From CAZELM01 sp964512995 (GTDB lineage Bacteria; CSSED10-310): 64,000 bases of DNA. The notes under the pieces were generated by a model. It was not told the DNA's origin. It saw only the letters and a program-made list of their open reading frames with translations, and searched no databases. Positions 8,251 through 16,900 of this stretch are shown one piece after another (the stretch's first letter is position 1; the number at the start of each line of letters is the position of its first letter). The position numbers and the translations under genes were made by a program. The stretch spans positions 1-64,000 of the forward strand of contig CAZELM010000026.1 in the NCBI GenBank assembly GCA_964512995.1. Reading direction: 5' to 3'.

Positions 8251-9666
8251 TTATTTTTGAAGTAAGAATTCTTCCTGGTACCTGGGGATTACCGCATTTA
8301 TTCCAAGCGATTCAATGATTTTACTCTGGAGTGCAATCTGTGACTCGTTCTCTCCATGGTTGATAAAAATTTGAGATGGACGCTGGTGGAATTTGCGGAG
8401 CCAGGTGATGAGTTCATCCTGATCGGCGTGCGCACTGAATCCATCGAGAGATTCAATATGAGCTCGAATCGGTATATACTCGCCATGAATTTTTACGTCA
8501 CCATCACCCTGCTGAATCGTTTTCCCTCGTGTTCCAACCGCCTGGTATCCGATGAATAAAATAGTGTGCTGGGGTTCTGGTAGCCGTAGTTTGAGGTGAT
8601 GCAGGATGCGGCCACCGGTAGCCATCCCGCTGGCAGATATGATAATCGCGAAGTTCTGGAGTTTATTCAGCGATTTCGATTCTTCAATCGATTGAAAAAT
8701 ATGCAGATTTCGAGGCTCGATAGGATGATCGCCGATGTGGATCAGATATCGGGCTTCATCGTCCAGGTTTTCTTCGTGCATGAAATGCGTATTTGTAACT
8801 CGGATGGCCATGGGACTGTCAATATATACCGGGATGTCGGGAATGGATCCATCGTCCTGTAACTGCCGCAATGTATAGAGAATGAGCTGGGTCCGGCCGA
8901 TGGCAAACGCCGGGATCAACAGAACTCCGCCCCGTTTGATGCTGCGATTTACCACATCTGCCAGTGACTGATGGATATCGAAATCCTTGTGGTAACGCCC
9001 GCCATATGTCGATTCCATGACCAGCCAATCCGGTGAATCCGGACTTTCCGGATCCGGAAGAATGGGTGCACCATATCGGCCGATATCGCCGCTCATCAAC
9101 AATGATCCATCCTCGCCGCTCTGACCGAAGCGTAGCAAAATATTAGAAGAACCTAGTATATGTCCAGCGTCATGAAATGATGCTGATATTCGATGACCCA
9201 TTCGGACCGGTTCATTGTAATCGACCGCTCGTACCAGATCGAGTGTCCTCAGGACATCATCGGTGGTGTAAAGCGGTAGGGCAGGCTTATGTTTTGAGTA
9301 TCCCATTTTGTTTGCAAAATTGGCTTCTTCTTCCTGAAGATGTGCCGTATCCATGAGCAGAATTTTCATGAGATCCGCTGTGGGTGAAGTGCAATATATT
9401 GGACCAGAAAATCCCTTCAACACAAGACAAGGAAGATATCCGCAATGATCCAGATGGGAATGTGTGATAAAAACAGCTCCGATTGAAGCCGGATCAACCG
9501 GAAAAGGTTCCCGATTGCGAAGGCGAAGTTCTTTGGGACCCTGGAACAGTCCACAATCAACCAGGATGCGGTCTGTCAGATCGGGGCCGGCATAAATGGC
9601 GGTTTTGGATCCGGTTACCGTGCCTGTGGCACCAAAAAATTGAATGCGAGGCGGTATCGTTTGCAT
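8251..9666 (-). CDS. Metallo-beta-lactamase fold beta-CASP protein (RNA-processing exonuclease type)
   Basis: The protein has 471 residues. The start at 9666 is preferred because GGAGGG lies 6-7 nt before it; an in-frame ATG at 9684 is possible. Metal-binding motifs of the fold are visible: HSHLDHCG (about residues 70-77), an aspartate in MSGDIGRYG, and the beta-CASP pieces around PAFAIGRTQ, ISASGMATGGR, then GFSAHADQDEL with a late HGE. These match the bacterial family related to CPSF73 and RNase J-like exonucleases (COG1236 type). RNA is the usual substrate for the family. It follows the stress-domain gene upstream by only 4 bp and is probably cotranscribed with it. Confidence 0.88.
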   Translation of the reverse strand: MQTIPPRIQFFGATGTVTGSKTAIYAGPDLTDRILVDCGLFQGPKELRLRNREPFPVDPASIGAVFITHSHLDHCGYLPCLVLKGFSGPIYCTSPTADLMKILLMDTAHLQEEEANFANKMGYSKHKPALPLYTTDDVLRTLDLVRAVDYNEPVRMGHRISASFHDAGHILGSSNILLRFGQSGEDGSLLMSGDIGRYGAPILPDPESPDSPDWLVMESTYGGRYHKDFDIHQSLADVVNRSIKRGGVLLIPAFAIGRTQLILYTLRQLQDDGSIPDIPVYIDSPMAIRVTNTHFMHEENLDDEARYLIHIGDHPIEPRNLHIFQSIEESKSLNKLQNFAIIISASGMATGGRILHHLKLRLPEPQHTILFIGYQAVGTRGKTIQQGDGDVKIHGEYIPIRAHIESLDGFSAHADQDELITWLRKFHQRPSQIFINHGENESQIALQSKIIESLGINAVIPRYQEEFLLQK

Positions 9667-9670
9667 ATTT

Positions 9671-11422
9671 TTACCCTCCATCACTATCCAGTATTTCTTC
9701 GGGTAGTTTATAGAATTTACCGAGTTTTCTCAAGTTTTCAATTTGGATTCTGTTTATTTTGAATCGAGTCGACTTCAATGTCTGCCATACCGTTGATTGA
9801 TAGTGGTCCGATCGGAAATACGCTTTTAACTGTGAAGTCATGGGAAAGACCTGGGGTGCTCCAGACCATTGATATTGAGCGTCACTTGTTTTGATCAGAC
9901 CATGAATAATCGCCCATGAAACATCCAGAACATGGAGAGGAAACGAATCTCTGTCCAGTGACAAAAGACGACCCTCCGCCTCAGGCGATACAAAATGAAA
10001 AAATCGATGAAACAAACGAGCAGAATGATAGTATTCCGGGAAATTGTAAAGTCCCACAGAGCCCAGTCGTTTGGCCATGAACTCCAAAATCACCAGCACC
10101 TTCCATCCCATGCCAAGACCTGGATATTTCTGACCCGGTAAAGGACATTGATTCGAATGGTAGGCACGCAATGGATCCTGTAAACAAAGCCACTCAATAA
10201 AGAGATATGGACCCGGATTATTCGGATACTTCGGTTCGGATTGAATGAAAGCGGGTAACATCTCTTGTCGGAAAATCAGATCCACCAAGGGTTCGGTATG
10301 TATGCTCTTTTCCGGGAAAATGCGGAATCGATGACGAAATCGGTCAACACGTGAGATGTCGACCACGATGTCCGGATATCCCATCCTGGTAAAATCATCC
10401 AGAAATCCATATTTTTTCAATGCATCCCGGATTCCACGCTGACTGTAATACCCGAGCAGTAATTCCTGTTCTCCATCTACACCTCCGATATCATCCGCTG
10501 CGATGGATGGAATTTGGGAGTCTGATTTTGCGAGATCATACTCGGACAGATTACTGTAAATCCTGCTGTATTTCTGCTCAAGATGACGCACTCCCTCAAA
10601 TCGTTTGACGATCAGAATTGGTTGAGTTATTCCAGGTATCATTTTTGACAGCTTTTTCAGAAAAAAGAACCTGCTCATCGGATGAAGATGCTGCAATGAA
10701 AAGATGATGAGATCCGGGTCGAGAGCAGCAATTGACTTCGAAACAGCCTTCTGGAATGAAACCGTTTCCAATGCAATATGAAATGCATGTAAGCGGGATT
10801 CATCCCAATATCGATCGCGAAGGAGTTCAAATTCGGCTCTGGTTCTTTTCTGCTTTGATTTCCTGGCTATTGACAGCACTGTGACATTGGCATTCAAAAG
10901 GCGAGCGGCTTTGAGTGCATAAGCTGGAGCGATTCTGGAGGCTTCCTTGGGCTGGACATAGAACAGAATGTTTTTAATCGGGAAAAAATTCCGGCAACCA
11001 GGCATGGGATCCGGGAGTAACAGTATGGGATTCTGTGTGCAGCTCAATAATCTGATCAGAGATGAAGATAAGATGGGATGAAAAAATGACGGTATCGGCG
11101 GATGAGCATATATGACAAGGTCGATCCTGAATCGAAGTGCGGTCTCAACGATCCGGCTGACAGCATCTCCTTGGGCAGCGATGATGTGGATCTTCCAGTT
11201 TGGCAGATAATACGCTGAAATCTCCTGAAAATCACAATACCATTCCCATTCCTTATCATGAATGGAGTCCTCTCTGATATAGAGCAGAAATAACTCCGAG
11301 GCGATCTCAGGGAAATAGTCCTTTAACAGCCGAAAAACACGAAACACCCGCTCTGTCCGAGATATCGGGAGCAGGATCCGGATCAGTGTTGGATTCGAGT
11401 TGATGTTCCATTCAGTATTCAT
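9671..11422 (-). CDS. Protein with two UspA-like domains fused to an unrecognised C-terminal domain
   Basis: The protein has 583 residues. Residues about 13-140 (IRILLPISRT, VIYAHPP, NPILLLPD) and about 150-270 (IKNILFYVQP, LLNANVTVLSIA, DLIIFSLQH, QPILIVKR) each look like a universal stress protein alpha/beta fold. Neither has an obvious G-2x-G-9x-G ATP-binding motif. From about residue 310 a separate domain begins (ELLLGYYSQRGIRDALKKYG, PDIVVDISRVDRFRHRF, LFIEWLCLQDP, PGQKYPGLGMGWK). It looks conserved in style, but I cannot assign it to a family. The gene is directly upstream of the beta-CASP gene. Function unknown; a regulatory or stress-related role is inference only. Confidence 0.65.
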   Translation of the reverse strand: MNTEWNINSNPTLIRILLPISRTERVFRVFRLLKDYFPEIASELFLLYIREDSIHDKEWEWYCDFQEISAYYLPNWKIHIIAAQGDAVSRIVETALRFRIDLVIYAHPPIPSFFHPILSSSLIRLLSCTQNPILLLPDPMPGCRNFFPIKNILFYVQPKEASRIAPAYALKAARLLNANVTVLSIARKSKQKRTRAEFELLRDRYWDESRLHAFHIALETVSFQKAVSKSIAALDPDLIIFSLQHLHPMSRFFFLKKLSKMIPGITQPILIVKRFEGVRHLEQKYSRIYSNLSEYDLAKSDSQIPSIAADDIGGVDGEQELLLGYYSQRGIRDALKKYGFLDDFTRMGYPDIVVDISRVDRFRHRFRIFPEKSIHTEPLVDLIFRQEMLPAFIQSEPKYPNNPGPYLFIEWLCLQDPLRAYHSNQCPLPGQKYPGLGMGWKVLVILEFMAKRLGSVGLYNFPEYYHSARLFHRFFHFVSPEAEGRLLSLDRDSFPLHVLDVSWAIIHGLIKTSDAQYQWSGAPQVFPMTSQLKAYFRSDHYQSTVWQTLKSTRFKINRIQIENLRKLGKFYKLPEEILDSDGG

Positions 11423-11514
11423 GATGCATTACATACAAACATCTATACCTGTACCATAAATTCAGGCGGAATCCAATAGAGTATGTTTGTGAAAAGATTG
11501 GGATAAAGGTTAAG

Positions 11515-11877
11515 TTAAATATACTTCCGTCCCCGCGCAATGATCTTCTCTTCGGGAAGATCCTGTGATGATTCAACACCGATTACTTTGGAGAATAGAT
11601 GTTCAACATGCGTACTGAGATAATCCAGAAATTCCTCCTTGGTATTGTCTGGACCAAACAGAACAATCTCTTTGGACTCTTCAATATTGGGGACGATTTT
11701 ATCATAGTAGGTCTGACGGGCTTTTTTCTTGTTTTTGATGTATTCCGGATTGACGCCATCTTGAGGTATTTGGGGTTCGTCGGAAGTTAAATTTATGGAA
11801 CGAATGATTTGGGAAGGAGTAGCTATAATTATTCGTGCATCCTTACTATCCATCCAAACGATCGTCACTTGCTTCAT
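11515..11877 (-). CDS. Small conserved protein resembling bacterial eRF1-domain-3-like proteins
   Basis: The 120-residue protein has a good ribosome-binding site (GGGAGG, 5-6 nt before ATG). It begins with a beta-strand pattern MKQVTIVWMDSKDARII and contains YYDKIVPNIEESKEIVLFGPD followed by a helical end. The pattern of a short acidic strand followed by 'KEIVLFGP' is reminiscent of the release-factor domain 3 / L7Ae-like fold used by bacterial eRF1-related proteins. The match is weak and no catalytic motif is visible. It is monocistronic with its own promoter. Confidence 0.55.
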   Translation of the reverse strand: MKQVTIVWMDSKDARIIIATPSQIIRSINLTSDEPQIPQDGVNPEYIKNKKKARQTYYDKIVPNIEESKEIVLFGPDNTKEEFLDYLSTHVEHLFSKVIGVESSQDLPEEKIIARGRKYI

Positions 11878-11917
11878 CTATGCCTCCCATCTAAAATCCA
11901 AATCACTCTACAGCGGC

Positions 11918-11946
11918 ATAATAGCAGATACTTGCTATAAAGACAA
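11918..11946 (-). promoter_or_regulatory. Predicted sigma70-type promoter of the small protein at 11515-11877
   Basis: On the minus strand TTGTCT (11946-11941), a 17-bp spacer and TATTAT (11923-11918) lie about 40 bp before the start codon. Confidence 0.6.
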
Positions 11947-12049
11947 TGAATTATTTAGTTGGATGAATACCGGAGATATCAGAAAATGTAATGAATCGCT
12001 TGTATAATCGATGAATATTCAGATAATGACAAAAAATTACCCTAAAAAT

Positions 12050-12078
12050 TTGACAGAAAGAATATACGCGTTTACAGT
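12050..12078 (+). promoter_or_regulatory. Predicted sigma70-type promoter of khpA-rpsR
   Basis: TTGACA (12050-12055), a 17-bp spacer and TACAGT (12073-12078) precede a leader of about 155 nt before khpA. The remaining gap 11947-12239 holds no gene. Confidence 0.5.
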
Positions 12079-12239
12079 AATTAAGCTGACGTTTTTTATT
12101 TACCTGGATTGTTAGAATGTTCAGGATGTAAGAGGTGCTTTATAAACCAGAGATGTACCAACAAGATGACACAATACGAAGCAACAGAGCGTATAGAGTA
12201 TGATTTCTGACATCTCATTTTTCCCTGGAGGTATGGAAC

Positions 12240-12473
12240 ATGCGTGATTTAGTCGAAATGATAGTAAAAAAACTGGTAGACAATGTGGATCAGGTTCGCG
12301 TCAATGAAGTCAAGGCTGAACATACAAACGTGATTGAACTCAGAGTAGCGCATTCGGATATCGGAAAAGTCATTGGAAAACATGGAAACACTATCTCCGC
12401 CATTCGGACGATCTTGAGTAATGTCGGCATGAAACGAGGGTGCCGTTATCTAGTTGAAATTTTAGAAGAATAA
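12240..12473 (+). CDS. khpA: KH-domain RNA-binding protein KhpA
   Basis: The 77-residue protein is a single type-II KH domain with the RNA-binding loop GKVIGKHGNTI. The length and the end (RYLVEILEE) match KhpA (YlqC). The family binds many RNAs, often with KhpB/Jag, and affects cell division and envelope growth in several bacteria. A strong GGAGG lies about 9 nt upstream. It is followed by rpsR in the same direction with a gap of 124 bp. In many genomes khpA sits with rpsP, rimM and trmD; here its neighbour is rpsR. Confidence 0.92.
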   Translation: MRDLVEMIVKKLVDNVDQVRVNEVKAEHTNVIELRVAHSDIGKVIGKHGNTISAIRTILSNVGMKRGCRYLVEILEE

Positions 12474-12597
12474 ATTTTAAGCTTGCAATTTACCAGTTAT
12501 CGGTCTATTCATAACCGGTTGCGGTTCACACTGGTGGGTGGCTCTCCACTCCATTTCTGGATACATCATATTTTTAACGAAAAGAAAGGTTTTAGAA

Positions 12598-12861
12598 ATG
12601 TCCAAACCAGCTAATCTCTTAAACAACAAGAAAAAGAAAAAAAGCCGAGGATATCGTCGGCGAAAAGTATGCCGGTTCTGTCAGAATCATGTGGATTATA
12701 TCGATTATAAAGACATCGAAATCCTGAATACATACATTACAGAACGAGGTAAAATTATTCCCCGCCGAATCTCAGGCAATTGCGCATCCCATCAACGCAC
12801 GCTGGCCGTCGCTATCAAACGGTCCCGGCAGATCGCCTTGATGCCGTATATCGCAGAATAA
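12598..12861 (+). CDS. rpsR: 30S ribosomal protein S18
   Basis: The 87-residue protein has the S18 core: KVCRFC, DYKDIEIL, ERGKIIPRRISGNCASHQR, then AIKRSRQIALMPY. Both CxxC and C-x2-H pairs are retained (CRFC and CASH), so this is the zinc-binding form. The start at 12598 follows AGAAAGG; an in-frame earlier start at 12538 would add an unrelated leader. rpsR normally lies between rpsF/ssb and rplI; none of these is nearby. Confidence 0.96.
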   Translation: MSKPANLLNNKKKKKSRGYRRRKVCRFCQNHVDYIDYKDIEILNTYITERGKIIPRRISGNCASHQRTLAVAIKRSRQIALMPYIAE

Positions 12862-12888
12862 TAGATACCATCTGGGATCATTTTATAA

Positions 12889-12922
12889 GGAACGGTCCAT
12901 GAACAATGGATCGTTCCTTTTT
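12889..12922 (+). terminator. Rho-independent terminator after rpsR
   Basis: A 12-bp stem (GGAACGGTCCAT with ATGGATCGTTCC, one G-U pair) closes a 5-nt loop and is followed by TTTTT. It lies 27 bp after the rpsR stop. Confidence 0.9.
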
Positions 12923-13044
12923 ATTATCGTAAGGTTTGAGCTCGATCAGCATTGAACATCGGGAGGCCTGGGAGGGACGTTTCATTTCCGGTAAAATAGT
13001 ACTTGCACCACTCAACCCATGTTGATATATTACACATCGTTTTC

Positions 13045-13117
13045 GGGGGTATAGCTCAGTTGGGAGAGCGCCACGTTCGCAACGTGGAAGTCGGGGGTTC
13101 GAGTCCCCCTACCTCCA
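13045..13117 (+). tRNA. tRNA-Ala (anticodon CGC)
   Basis: A 73-nt cloverleaf: acceptor GGGGGTA/TACCTCC with the alanine identity wobble pair G3-U70, a D arm GCTCAGTTGGGAGAGC, an anticodon loop TTCGCAA closed by CCACG/CGTGG, and a T arm GGGGGTTCGAGTCCCCC. The discriminator base is A and the CCA end is not encoded. It reads GCG codons. Confidence 0.97.
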
Positions 13118-13322
13118 TTTCAAATCTCAGAACCAGATTCATTCGCGTGCCAGTCCATATGGTACGATTGGGACCATTACGGTTTCCCTCGCATATCACT
13201 CACCAGAACCCTTTGACCCTCCGACATTCCAGGGAATAATGGTACCCTACTTATTGCTGACAATCCGGAGTTTACAGATTGTTTTTTGTTTCTCCAAACA
13301 AGACATCGAGTGCAAAATACAA

Positions 13323-13348
13323 AAAACCCCTCCCGGAGGAGGGGTTTT
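13323..13348. terminator. Bidirectional Rho-independent terminator
   Basis: AAAACCCCTCC and GGAGGGGTTTT form an 11-bp perfect stem with loop CGGA. It has A/U tracts on both sides, so it can end both the tRNA transcript (plus) and the giant-protein transcript (minus), whose last stop codon is only 28 bp away. No gene is seen in 13118-13375. Confidence 0.9.
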
Positions 13349-13375
13349 CTATAATCAATCAGGTTGGTTGACCGA

Positions 13376-13932
13376 TTAGTGTCTCTGACGGAGTGATCCG
13401 AGTGCCATCAGTCCACTGATCACCAGAACGAGAATGCTGATACCTGCTGGATCCGTTGCTGGAATAGGAGGAGGTGTCGGTGAAGGTGTCGGTGTCGGAA
13501 GTGTGGGATCAAGAAACATGAAACTACCATTTGTGATCGAGAATCCAGCGATGTCATCGATCAATCGCGTCAATCGGAGTTCCGATCGGTCACCATGAAC
13601 ACATGCAGGGCACGTAACGTCGAATGCATAACTCACCAGACTTCCATTGCTGCCGGCCGGGATTTCAGCGAACAGAGCGAATGCAACCGTTCGGATGACT
13701 CCAACGCCCGGTGTTGGTGTTATCGGTGGTGAATCATTACAGCCAAACATCTGCCACTCCGGGTCCAACATACCTACCTCGCAGCCCACATAATCCAACA
13801 TCGTTGAATCAAATGTGAGGTCATACGTGAAGGCGTCGATGGATGTCGTATCGTTTGTGATGTAAACATTGACGTATACCCTATCATGCGTAAATCCCGT
13901 TACATGATCAACCCAGATCCGGTTGGCACGTG
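13376..13932 (-). CDS. Out-of-frame C-terminal part of the giant protein: cohesin-like domain, stalk and sorting signal
   Basis: Read in the -1 frame of the giant gene, sequence from the A10 run downward is open and translates as RIWVDHVTGFTHDRVYVNVY, then a fold with DAFTYDLTFDSTMLDYVGC, VAFALFAEIPAGSNGSLVSY and a GFSITNGSF ending. This is the pattern of a cohesin-type (carbohydrate-binding-like) beta domain. A short Thr/Pro stalk follows, then IPATDPAGISILVLVISGLM and a basic end LRQRH, i.e. motif, membrane helix and positive tail, as in exosortase-style CTERM signals. The only in-frame ATG (13801) lies inside the domain and has no ribosome-binding site, so this is not an independent gene. 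About 185 residues would be added to the giant protein. Confidence 0.8.
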
Positions 13933-16900
13933 TTTTTTTTTTCCCTCTTCACCGCAGTTCATCGCAAGATCTTCTTCTGATGAATCGGAATCGTGAAGCT
14001 CGTTCCCTCGATTCGATCCTGGCAGAAATTCCTTGTCGCCGAAGAAGTCTCCCCCCTCGGATTCAGACGAACTTCCAAGGATCGAATCCACACAGGAACC
14101 AGCACCCAATGCTGCATAGAAAATACCCTGTGCATCACCAGCCGAAACAGTACCATCGCCGTTGCAATCCGCGGAACAGGCTTCTTCTTCAGATGGAACG
14201 ATTGAACCCAGTGCAATGTAGAAGGCAGTCTGTGCGTCTCCCGCTGAGAGCATGCCGTCATTGTTGATATCGCCGTCATTGATGCAACCACCCGGTGTGA
14301 AGGTCGGAGTCGGTGTCGGAGTAAATGTTGCTTCCGGTGTATCAGTCGGCGTTGGCGTATTGGTCACTTCCGGTGTATCAGTCGGGGTGGGTGTATTGGT
14401 CGGGATCGGAGTTTCAGTTGCAGTTGGTGTGTTGGTGACGGTCGGCGTGTTCGTCGGTGTTCCTGTATCCGTTGGGATCGGTGTGTTCGTCGGGGTACGC
14501 GTCGGTGTGTGTGTCGGTGTGCTTGTCGGTGTGAAGGTCGGAGCTCCAGTCGGTGTCCGGGTCGGGGTATTGGTCGGAGTCGGCGTGTTGGATGGCGTCG
14601 GGGTATTGGTCGGCCGTGGTGTATTGGTATTGGTCGGTGTCTGTGTCGGAGCCTGGGTCGGGGTATACATCGGCGCATCAACAAAGTACAGGTAATTGAC
14701 ATCATTGGTTACGTTATCGCCCGCATCATTGTTGTTCCCTATATCAATACATCCATCCACAGAGAAGGAGTCATCATCCGGTCCGGCAACATGCCCCCAC
14801 CAGTTGTACTGCGCATTGATACAGGTATTGGCATCCGTGTTTCTGACACCATAGTTGGTGTGCTCCGTAAAGTTGTTCCCTGATCCTGCTGTTCCACCGA
14901 TGATCGGCTGCGATCCGGTGGCGATGTAGACGCCATCCGGCTGCCGCAGGAATACCGAGTTGGTGATCGTTGGATTCGTTCCTGCTCCCGTGCAATACAG
15001 GCCATACAGTGTGTTGGAATCGATGATGCAGGCATGGATATTCGGACTGGCTCCGCTCTGGCAATAAATACCAGCGCCATCCCCTTTCCGAATCTCACAG
15101 TGGTTCAATGTGGCATTCACGCCCACCAGATAGATGTTGTAGTAGCTGGAATATCCGCCGTATTCAACCAGAGCGTTTTCCAGGATACAGTTGGCATCAT
15201 CCGCATTGTCATAGAAGTAGATACCATACCATTCTCCTGTGGTCAGTGGCGTGGTGTTGGCCTTGTTGTAAGTGAATACAACACGGTCATCGGTTGCTCC
15301 CAATACTTTCAACGCCCCGCGATTGGCAGCCGTTGCAGATCCAATATACAGGATCTGGTAACGGTTCCACTGCATCTCAACACCCGGCTCGATTGTCAGA
15401 ATCGCCAGTCCATTGGTGGCGGCAACGGTAACATCTCCCACCATCAGATACGGAATCTGATTGTCATGCCATGTGTTGTTGGTTGCCAGCGTATCACCAA
15501 CGACGTAGATCTTCTGGATCAGATTGTCACTGAATGCGTTCCCCGTCATCTTGTCAAGATGGCGTGCGTAGCAGTAAATCGGATAATTGTCGTTGGAGTT
15601 CATCGTGTTGTTGGCGATCGTTGGCAGCGCTGTAGTGGAAGCGACATAGATTCCATGTGTCGGATGCAGCGTAATCAGGTTGTTGGAGATCGTCGGGGAG
15701 GATGTGCTGTACACGTACACACCATAGCTGGCATTTTTGTGGATGTAGGAATTGGAGATGGTCGGAGAGGATGCATTGCAGTAGACACCGTATGTCGTGT
15801 TGTCGTGTATGTCGCAGTTGTTGATCACCGGGTTCGCAGTGGTGACACAGTAAAATCCCGGGCCTGATCCAAATGAACTCTCAACATAATTGAAGGTCGG
15901 TGATGTTCGGTTACAGTAGATATTCTCGTTTACATCATATCCGCCATATCGGACCGCCGTGTGGGTAAGTGTTGTCAAGGTCGCATCGCAGTATCTGGAG
16001 AAATACAGACCGGACCAGAAACCAGGACTCGGAGTTGTTGTATTCGCTGTGAAAATGACCGGCTGCTCTGCGGTTCCTTGTGTGATCAGCGCTCCACGAT
16101 ATGAAGCTGTGGTGTTGTTGCCAATCACAATCTGCAATGTCGAGGACATCCGCATTTCAACACCCGCTTCGAGTGTCAGTGATGTGACATTGTCAGCGCC
16201 ATCCATTCCCTGGACCGTGATACTCGCACTTGCGATCATATACGGGATTCCCGGGTTCTCCCAGACTCCATCTTTCGTCAGTGTTTCACCATAGACATGG
16301 AACATCTGATAGAGATTATTGGAGTAGTCGTTGGCTGTGAATGATGGTACCTGGTGTGCGAATGCAAAGACCGGATAGCTGTCATTGTCGTCAAACAATG
16401 TATTGGTGACAATCGGTGAGCAGTCCGTGTGTGCGACAAACAACCCATACGAGGCGTTCTCATAGATCAGACATCCATCGAAGACCGGATTACTGGAGTT
16501 GGCGATGTAAACACCGTGACTGGCGTTTTCTGAAATTTCGGTATCGGTAATGAGAGGTGTTGCTGTGGTGTTGATGTAAATACCATACGCGTTGTTGTGA
16601 TGGAGATAGCAGTTGGTGATTTCTGGAGAAGCTCCGTTGTATGCGTAGATACCGGAAGCGGAACAGTATTTGATTTCCGAGTTCATGATCGTTGGAGAAC
16701 TGCCGTTGCACTGGATGTTGTAGTAGCTGCTTCCACCATAACTGACCACGCAGTTGTTCAGCAGACTGATGTCACTGGAGGCATACCGAGCAAAGAAGAT
16801 ACCTGACCAGAATCCCGGCGTTGGAGCGCTCGAATCAGCCGTGAACAGGATCGGATCGACTTCAGTTCCATTTGCGTTCAATGCACCTGGCAGATCCGGA

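Noticed and set aside
13003..13239. 78-residue frame over tRNA-Ala
   Set aside because: It translates the tRNA gene itself, a common false call.
13801..13801. Independent start codon for the cohesin-like frame
   Set aside because: The ATG lies within the cohesin-like fold and lacks a ribosome-binding site; upstream codons of the same frame clearly encode the start of the domain.
14252..14695. Plus-strand frame rich in Val and Gly (VGVGVGVNV...), and similar frames at 18653-18862 and 26798-27220
   Set aside because: These are antisense translations of the Thr/Pro stalk codons of the giant gene.
15034..15867. 277-codon plus-strand frame inside the giant gene
   Set aside because: Antisense shadow of repetitive coding sequence; translation has no recognisable domain and no start signal.
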